The notes beneath the pieces were generated by a model, which was not told the origin of the DNA, made no database searches, and saw only the letters and a program-made list of their open reading frames with translations. The translations under genes and the position numbers were made by a program. From NCBI GenBank assembly GCA_964390645.1, contig CAYMLL010000060.1, positions 1 to 29,447 on the forward strand: 29,447 nucleotides of DNA. The letters are read 5' to 3'. Below, one piece after another: positions 24,266-29,447 of the stretch. The number at the start of each line of letters is the position of its first letter. Position 1 is the stretch's first letter. The DNA is from CAYMLL01 sp964390645 (GTDB lineage: Bacteria; Planctomycetota; UBA8108).

Positions 24266-24955
24266 CTAGGGGTTCTCGTTCACCGGCGTGGTATCGGGGT
24301 CGGTCTTCGTCGACACCGATCGCATCTGCTTGCGCAGGCTGCGCGTCTCCCACACCGCGAAGCCGATGATGAAGATGATCAGCAGCGCGAGGCCGGCCAG
24401 GATCCAGGGCTTGTAGCTCTCGAAGAGACTCTGCGCATGCTGGAAGGCCTCGTCCGGGGTGTCGCCGAGACGCTCCGCTGCGTACTTGCCCAGCCAGATC
24501 GACGTGGGCCCGGAGATCGCCGCTCCGAGCAAGTCGAGGAAGAGGAACCGCAGCCACCGCATGCCGTGCTGACCGGCGTAGGCGTACACGCCCATCCGGA
24601 CTCCCGCGAAGAATCGTGCGAAGAAGACGGTCTTCTTGCCGTGACGGGCGAAGAACCCCTCGACTTTCGGATTGTTGATGAAGCGTACGAAGCGGCTCTT
24701 CGGGTAGCGTGTGCCGACGAAACGCCCGGTCAGGAAGATCAGCGAGTCGCCGACGAGGATCGCGGTGACACAGGTCGCCGAGGCCAGCCAGAAGTCCGCC
24801 TTGCCGAATCCCACGACGACTCCGCTCGCGATGAGCGGCACCTCTTCCGGCAGCGGCAAGCCGCAGCCGCAGAGAAAAAGGATGGTGAACATCGCGAGGT
24901 ACTGGTGATCGAGAAGGAACTCGAGAACCTCGCTAATCTCGATAAGACCGAGCAT
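24266..24955 (-). CDS. DedA-family inner-membrane protein
   Basis: 229 residues. The N-terminal re-entrant region holds GCGLPLPEEVPLIASGVVVG (about 30-49), the DedA block normally containing an acidic pair and Pro. Two further hydrophobic segments follow, then FFARFFAGVRMGVYAYAG, which matches the family motif F-x-R-F-x-P-G-x-R-x6-AG except that the Pro is Ala. A last helix (about 188-208, WILAGLALLIIFIIGFAVW) precedes a polar tail. DedA proteins are implicated in scrambling or recycling membrane lipids such as undecaprenyl phosphate and depend on the proton motive force. It is downstream of the zinc-ribbon gene by 66 nt on the same strand. The stop is TAG. Confidence 0.88.
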   Translation of the reverse strand: MLGLIEISEVLEFLLDHQYLAMFTILFLCGCGLPLPEEVPLIASGVVVGFGKADFWLASATCVTAILVGDSLIFLTGRFVGTRYPKSRFVRFINNPKVEGFFARHGKKTVFFARFFAGVRMGVYAYAGQHGMRWLRFLFLDLLGAAISGPTSIWLGKYAAERLGDTPDEAFQHAQSLFESYKPWILAGLALLIIFIIGFAVWETRSLRKQMRSVSTKTDPDTTPVNENP

Positions 24956-25021
24956 GACTCCGGCGCTTGTCCGTCGCGGCGCGAAGCGGACACCATAACG
25001 TCACGTCGGGGCGAAAGCCAA

Positions 25022-25789
25022 TCAGAAGAGGCCGCGGAGCGACGGGTGGAGGTCGAGGTCGGCCGGAACGCCGGGAAAGTGGTCCTGAACGAAGTCGCTC
25101 TGGACGTCGCGCGTCTTCTGCGACAGCCGCTCGTTGAGGGATTCGCTGCACGTCTCGCAGATGACGATCTCGGGCACGAGGATCGAGGCGTCGCGACAGG
25201 CGCCGATGACGGTGTAGTTCACGAAGAGGCCGCGAGGAAAGCCGCAGAAGTGGCAGTGGCCGGGCTCGCATGCCGGCTTGAAGTGGCTGACCAGAAAGCC
25301 CTTCATCGCCGCGAGCGACTCCTCGGAGAGCTCGCGTACGAGGTCCTCGCCGCAGACGTGGCACAGCGCGGTCTCGAAGACCACCTCGCGGCCACGGTAA
25401 ACCTTCTGGATCTCGTAGAGCCCGAGGCCGGCGAGGGGCTTCGTGCAGCCGCTGCACCGGGTGAAGGGGCCTTCCTCGTAAACCGAGTGCAGCTGTGGTG
25501 GAATGGGTCTCGTGGCGGGTTCGGACATCCGGGGCGCCGGCTCGCCGTCCTCGCCGCACAGGTCGAGAAGGTCGTCCAGGATCTCTTCCGGAACACCAGA
25601 GTCCGGGATATCAGAGTCCGGAACACCAGAGTCCGGGATATCAGAGTCCGGGATATCAGAGTCCGGGATATCAGAGTCCGGGACACCGTTCTCATCGCCG
25701 GTTGCGCGCGACGTACGACCCTGTTCGGCGGGCATGTCGAAACGCCCGACGTCGTCGTCGCTGCGCGGGTCCGAGTCGCCTCGCGCCAA
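25022..25789 (-). CDS. Zinc-ribbon-like protein with N-terminal PDS repeat
   Basis: 255 residues if it starts at TTG 25789, which has GGAGG 7 nt upstream; ATG 25735 (MPAEQGRTS) is a possible alternative without a good ribosome site. Residues about 36-67 are an acidic repeat of (D-I/G-V)-P-D-S units from a 15-bp minisatellite. Two four-Cys metal sites follow: C112, C115, C143, C146 (RCSGC and LCHVC) and C179, C182, C211, C214 (HCHFC and CETC), each likely to bind zinc. There is no signal peptide or membrane helix, so it is cytoplasmic. I do not recognise a named family. It may be a protein- or nucleic-acid-binding adaptor; that is a guess. Confidence 0.72.
   Translation of the reverse strand: MARGDSDPRSDDDVGRFDMPAEQGRTSRATGDENGVPDSDIPDSDIPDSDIPDSGVPDSDIPDSGVPEEILDDLLDLCGEDGEPAPRMSEPATRPIPPQLHSVYEEGPFTRCSGCTKPLAGLGLYEIQKVYRGREVVFETALCHVCGEDLVRELSEESLAAMKGFLVSHFKPACEPGHCHFCGFPRGLFVNYTVIGACRDASILVPEIVICETCSESLNERLSQKTRDVQSDFVQDHFPGVPADLDLHPSLRGLF
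25587..25691. repeat. 15-bp coding minisatellite, six good copies plus one degenerate
   Basis: Unit TCCGGGATATCAGAG or its variant TCCGGAACACCAGAG is repeated head to tail from 25587: variant, main, variant, main, main, main, then a degenerate seventh (25677-25691). The length is a multiple of three, so copy-number changes would keep the zinc-ribbon gene in frame, adding or removing five residues of the I-P-D-S-D kind. Confidence 0.92.
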
Positions 25790-25929
25790 GGCCTGGCCTC
25801 CGCATCTCCAGGAGAGAATTCGACCGTACCGTCGAGAAGCGGCGATCGCGCCGGGTTCGATTCCGCGTTGCTCCGGAGCCAGAAACGACAGCGTACAACC
25901 CGAATTCGGTGTTTCCCGAGGGCTTCGGA

Positions 25930-25958
25930 ATTGTAGAATCGATCCCCATCGTCAGCAA
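25930..25958 (-). promoter_or_regulatory. Candidate promoter of the zinc-ribbon/DedA genes
   Basis: On the minus strand TTGCTG (25958-25953), 17 nt, TACAAT (25935-25930; 5 of 6). The predicted leader to TTG 25789 is about 130 nt. Its -10 overlaps a plus-strand -10 candidate. Confidence 0.4.
25934..25939 (+). promoter_or_regulatory. Candidate -10 element of the TPR-UnbV gene
   Basis: TAGAAT (5 of 6 to TATAAT) about 44 nt before GTG 25983, pointing into the long plus-strand gene. The -35 position reads GTTTCC, a poor match, so an activator may be needed if the promoter is real. Confidence 0.35.
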
Positions 25959-25982
25959 AGGCTTTCTGCAAGGTGCTCGTCC

Positions 25983-28900
25983 GTGAACACTTCTGACTCG
26001 GGGCCGATTTCCGGGGGCGACGGTTTCGAGGCGCCGGTCTCGCGCCGCAAGCCGCTGGGCTTCGTCGTCATGGGCCTCGTCGGCGTCGTGATCCTCTCGG
26101 CCGTCCTGCTGCGCGATGGTCGTCGCGACTACGCCGCGGCGGTGGCGCGCATGAACGAGGGTGTCGCACTCCTCGAGCAGTACGATTACGGGACGGCGTA
26201 CCGTGTCTTCGAAGAGCTCACCGGGCACTTTCCGCACTGGGAAGCCGCGTGGGTCAACCGGGGCCTCGCGGCGCTCAACCTCCAGGACGAGGAACGGTGC
26301 GTGTCGGCGCTCGATCGGGCGCTCGAGATCAACCCGAGGAGCTGCCACGCGTTGACGTCCCTCGGCATCCAGCAGCATCATCTCAGCCACCTGGACGAGG
26401 CGCTCGCCCTCTTCCACCGGGTCCTCGAAGTCGACCCCGAAGATCCTCACGCGCACTATCAGATCGGCAGGATCCACGCGGATCGGGAGGATCGTGAGGC
26501 CGCCAATCGTCACCTGCGGCGCGCGGTCCAGCTGCAGCCTTCCCTCGGCTCGGCGTGGTACCAGCTGGCGCAGCTGCACCGTACGAAGGCGGAGCGCGAC
26601 AAGCGTCTCGAGATGCTCGGGGAGTTCAAGCGCCTGCGCGACAGCGGCGCCAGTATTCTCGTCGACGTCAAGTACGGCGACGGCGGCAAGTACAACCTGG
26701 CGATGCGCGGCACGGCACCTCCCGGTGCGCCGCCGGGGATTCCGTCGGCCGTGTTTCGTGACGGGGCCACCGGCTTTCTGCCGGACGGCCTGACGATCGA
26801 CTCCTCGCGCGACGGGATCGCGATCACGAGTCCTGACGGAGAGCCCCTGCCGCCGGGATTCGCGCTCGGTGATCTGGACGGCGACGGTGGTCTGGAGGTC
26901 GCGCATTGCGGAGTCGGGCCCGGCGATGACGGTTCGCGAGCCTGCGAGATCGTCTCCCTGGAATCTTCGCAGCAGATCGCCGTGTTGCCTTTTGATCCTC
27001 TCCTCGTCGCGTTCGCCGACCTCGACGGAGACAGCGACCTCGACGTTGTCGGCGCCGCCGATGGCTGGCTGCGTGTCTTCGTCAACGACGGCGAGGGCGG
27101 GTTCACCGAGGCGCCCCTCGGAGATGTGGGCAGGACGAGCGGCTTCCCGGTCCGGCTCCACACCGTTGACGTCGACAGCGACTGGGACGTCGATATCGTC
27201 TGCCTGCGCCAAATTTCCGGCGACGGTGGGGGTGTGCGCTCGGTCGTCGAGATCCTCAACAACAACCGGGACAGCGTCGAGGAGGGGGCGGTCGGCAGCT
27301 TCACCGACATCGCGCCGACCAGCGGCGTCGGTCCCTTCGACTTCGCCGCGTCCGAGCTGGTCGTCGCGGATCTGGACCGGGATATCGATCTCGACCTGCT
27401 GGTGTTCGACGGTGAGACGGGCACGCCGCATCTCTTCTCGAATCACCGCGCGTGGAGGCTTGTCCCTGTCGATCCCGCCGCCGGCGTCCCGACGGCGCCT
27501 GGTGTGCGCGCCACGACCGGCATCGATATCGAGAACGACGGGCTCGAGGACCTCGTGCTCTTCTGCGGGGATCGACTGAGGCTCTGGCGCAACCGCGGCG
27601 GCATGCGCTTCGAGGAGGATGCGGAATTCGCTCGGCTGCACGGCGCGGTCGGTGGCTCCGCAGGTGTCGCATGGACTCTCACCCCGTCGCTCGAGCCCGG
27701 GCTCGTCGTCCTCGACCCACGAGGAGGATCCCGACCCGGCGACGGCGGGGTACCGATCCTGATTCCGGCGCTCGACGAGTCGCAGACTCTGAGCCCGCGC
27801 GTGAACACTGCGCTGTGCACGCCGGATGCGGTCAGCGGAGCGCTCACGTCCACCGGGTTGACCGGTGAGCTGCGACTTGTCGTCCAGGGGACGCGGACCG
27901 GCCTGCTCGCGTTGCCTCTGGAGCCGCACGGCGGCTGGATCGGCGTCGATCTGCGCGGTCCGACGCTCTCCGAGAGGAGGCCGGCACCCGGGGAGCGCTC
28001 CAACCCGACGGCGATCGGGGCGTCGGTCGAGGTGCGCGTCGGCACCCGTGCCGTCCGCCACCAGCTGACGACTGCGAGCGGCGGCACGGCTCGCAACGCG
28101 ACACGCTTCGTCTGCGGCATCGGCGGGGCGGACAGCGTCGACCAGGTTCGCATCCTCTGGCCGGATGGAATCCTGCAGTCCGAGATCGGCCTCACGACGG
28201 GCAAGGTCCACACGATCCGGGAGAAGGAGCGCAAGCCGTCTTCGTGCCCGGTGCTCTTCGCGTGGAACGGCGAGGCCTTCGAGTTCGTCGGCGACTTTCT
28301 CGGCGTCGGGGGGCTCGGCTACTTCGAGGCGCCGGGGCGCTACAGCACACCCGATCCCAGCGAGATCATCGCGATCTCCCGCCTCGAGTCGCGTCACTGC
28401 GAGGCGCTCGGCGAGTCGGCCTGGGAGATGCGTATCCTGGAGCCGCTCGAGGAGTGCACCTATCTCGACAGCGCGTCGCTGCTTGTCGTCGATCATCCGG
28501 TCGGGACCACCGTGCTGCCCCTCGAGATGTTCGCGATCTCGGGGCCGGCTCCCGGCTACGGTCTTCTGGCGTTCGAGAAGAGCTGCGATCCGCTGAAGGT
28601 GATCGATCAGGACGGCCGTGATGTGACGAGGAGCATCCTCGCGCTTGACGGGAATCACGCTCCGGAGCTCGACGTCGATCCGCGCTTCAGGGGTGTGCTC
28701 CTACGTGAGCAGGCGATCGAGGTCGAGTTCCCCGACGCTGTCGACGAGATCATCGCCGGGACGGACGGTGGTCATCGGCCTGTCCTTTTCCTGTGGGGCT
28801 ACATCGAGTACGGCTTCTCGACGACGAACTTCGCGGCCTCGCAGGCCGGGTTCGTGCCGAAGGCGCCGAGCTTCCGGGTCGAGCGCGGTGGCGAGTGGGT

Positions 28901-29447
28901 GACGCTGCGCGGCGAGTGGGGTTTTCCGGGCGGCTACCCGCGCTGGATGGCCGTTGACCTCGGAGGTCTGCTCGAAAAGGGCGACCGTCGCCTTCGTATC
29001 GACAGCAACCTCGAGATTGCCTGGGACCGGGTCTTTGTCGCGAGCGCACGCGACGTGACGATCGACGCCGATGCCGCCGGGAACCAGCGAGAGCTCGCGG
29101 GCGTGCGGGTTCACGAGCTGCTCGCCGATCGCGCCGAGCTCCGTTATCGCGGCTTTCCGGTCGATCCGCCGCCTGGCGACGAGGTCGAGGGGTTCCGCTA
29201 CGGCGAGTTCCATCGTGAGGAGCACTACCGCGCGATGGCGGGGAGCTATACGCGATTCGGCGACGTGCGCGAGCTGCTGGCGTCGGACGACGATCGCTTC
29301 GCCATCCTCGGTCCGGGCGACGAGGTCGTCTTGGCGGTGAAGGCTTCGCGACTCTCCGGGGTCGCGAGGGGACAGAAGCGCAGCTTCTTCCTGAAGAGCG
29401 GTGGCTACTGCAAGGACACCGATCTCTACACCGGGCGCGGCGATGCG
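25983..29447 (+). CDS. TPR, VCBS-repeat and UnbV/ASPIC multidomain protein, open at right edge
   Basis: A stop-free frame of 1155 codons from GTG 25983 to the edge; no ATG lies before the membrane helix, and AAGG sits about 10 nt upstream. There is one transmembrane anchor (about 25-43, LGFVVMGLVGVVILSAVLL), then about four TPRs (50-215; WVNRGLAALNLQDEE, ALDRALEINPRS, HYQIGRIHADRED). VCBS/FG-GAP repeats follow (about 290-515; LGDLDGDGGLEV, FADLDGDSDLDV, DIENDGLEDLVL). A UnbV/ASPIC domain (about 673-749) carries NPTAIGASVEV and ILWPDGILQ. A long C-module starts CPVLFAWNGEAFEFVGDFLG, as in CRTAC1-like proteins of Acidobacteria and Planctomycetes. The last residues (GGYCKDTDLYT) resemble the end of that module, so little is missing. 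It is probably anchored in the membrane facing the periplasm. Role unknown. Confidence 0.88.
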   Translation, partial: MNTSDSGPISGGDGFEAPVSRRKPLGFVVMGLVGVVILSAVLLRDGRRDYAAAVARMNEGVALLEQYDYGTAYRVFEELTGHFPHWEAAWVNRGLAALNLQDEERCVSALDRALEINPRSCHALTSLGIQQHHLSHLDEALALFHRVLEVDPEDPHAHYQIGRIHADREDREAANRHLRRAVQLQPSLGSAWYQLAQLHRTKAERDKRLEMLGEFKRLRDSGASILVDVKYGDGGKYNLAMRGTAPPGAPPGIPSAVFRDGATGFLPDGLTIDSSRDGIAITSPDGEPLPPGFALGDLDGDGGLEVAHCGVGPGDDGSRACEIVSLESSQQIAVLPFDPLLVAFADLDGDSDLDVVGAADGWLRVFVNDGEGGFTEAPLGDVGRTSGFPVRLHTVDVDSDWDVDIVCLRQISGDGGGVRSVVEILNNNRDSVEEGAVGSFTDIAPTSGVGPFDFAASELVVADLDRDIDLDLLVFDGETGTPHLFSNHRAWRLVPVDPAAGVPTAPGVRATTGIDIENDGLEDLVLFCGDRLRLWRNRGGMRFEEDAEFARLHGAVGGSAGVAWTLTPSLEPGLVVLDPRGGSRPGDGGVPILIPALDESQTLSPRVNTALCTPDAVSGALTSTGLTGELRLVVQGTRTGLLALPLEPHGGWIGVDLRGPTLSERRPAPGERSNPTAIGASVEVRVGTRAVRHQLTTASGGTARNATRFVCGIGGADSVDQVRILWPDGILQSEIGLTTGKVHTIREKERKPSSCPVLFAWNGEAFEFVGDFLGVGGLGYFEAPGRYSTPDPSEIIAISRLESRHCEALGESAWEMRILEPLEECTYLDSASLLVVDHPVGTTVLPLEMFAISGPAPGYGLLAFEKSCDPLKVIDQDGRDVTRSILALDGNHAPELDVDPRFRGVLLREQAIEVEFPDAVDEIIAGTDGGHRPVLFLWGYIEYGFSTTNFAASQAGFVPKAPSFRVERGGEWVTLRGEWGFPGGYPRWMAVDLGGLLEKGDRRLRIDSNLEIAWDRVFVASARDVTIDADAAGNQRELAGVRVHELLADRAELRYRGFPVDPPPGDEVEGFRYGEFHREEHYRAMAGSYTRFGDVRELLASDDDRFAILGPGDEVVLAVKASRLSGVARGQKRSFFLKSGGYCKDTDLYTGRGDA

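Noticed and set aside
25587..25691. CRISPR-like array
   Set aside because: Units are contiguous 15-bp repeats with no spacers and lie in frame inside a coding gene.
25692..28658. Minus-strand open frame of 988 codons
   Set aside because: It is opposite the TPR-VCBS-UnbV gene, which has clear domains. The minus frame is Arg/Asp/Val/Ala-rich with no domain or signal and is a by-product of GC-biased codons.

Overview
This is a GC-rich window (roughly two thirds G+C, with strong C/G bias at third codon positions) from a bacterium with an outer membrane. The signs are an outer-membrane-barrel protein with a lipobox, several secreted proteins and a three-subunit glycolate oxidase. Large secreted VCBS/FG-GAP and TPR-UnbV/ASPIC proteins, a VWA membrane protein and an HtrA-like protease without a PDZ domain are typical of Planctomycetes, Acidobacteria and related poorly cultured lineages. 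I favour a planctomycete-like organism, but no marker gene here settles it. I see no rRNA, tRNA, CRISPR array, insertion sequence or phage gene.

Layout. Positions 1-3559 (minus strand) hold a compact gene string: a Gfo/Idh/MocA-type oxidoreductase interrupted by an in-frame TAG, an SCP2-type thiolase that starts inside the oxidoreductase stop codon (GTGA overlap), a secreted PDZ plus thioredoxin-fold protein, and a gene cut by the window edge. A long gene-poor stretch with a 14-bp G-rich triplication (3973-4014) precedes lexA (4449-5054, plus), which ends at a strong hairpin terminator. A minus-strand membrane-anchored VWA protein (5195-6787), a plus-strand outer-membrane protein (7398-8144) and a small coiled-coil protein (8402-8851) follow.

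Positions 8928-13560 (minus) form the most intriguing unit: a translationally coupled cassette of cytosolic gamma-glutamyltransferase-like protein, FAD oxidoreductase, radical SAM protein with extra C-terminal cysteines, and a metallophosphoesterase-fold protein lacking the first D-x-H metal motif. A perfect TATAAT lies just before the first gene, as expected for a leaderless mRNA. Positions 13792-19167 (minus) form a second unit of three exported proteins: an 822-residue VCBS-repeat protein, a trypsin-like protease and a 592-residue protein resembling DUF3352 proteins.

Positions 20045-24100 (plus) carry glcD-glcE-glcF, the flavin, second-flavin and iron-sulfur subunits of a glycolate (or related 2-hydroxyacid) oxidase, with overlapping reading frames. 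A strong orphan terminator (19705-19744) lies upstream. Positions 24266-25789 (minus) hold a DedA membrane protein behind a zinc-ribbon protein with a 15-bp minisatellite. From 25983 to the right edge runs a very long plus-strand gene starting at GTG and still open at the edge: TM anchor, TPRs, VCBS repeats, UnbV/ASPIC domain and a long C-terminal module.

Working picture: glcDEF is standard carbon metabolism and lexA is the SOS repressor, though its catalytic Lys position carries Arg. The 8928-13560 cassette looks like a small uncharacterised biosynthetic or tailoring pathway, and the 13792-19167 set looks like a cell-envelope module. The last two statements are inferences from gene order.
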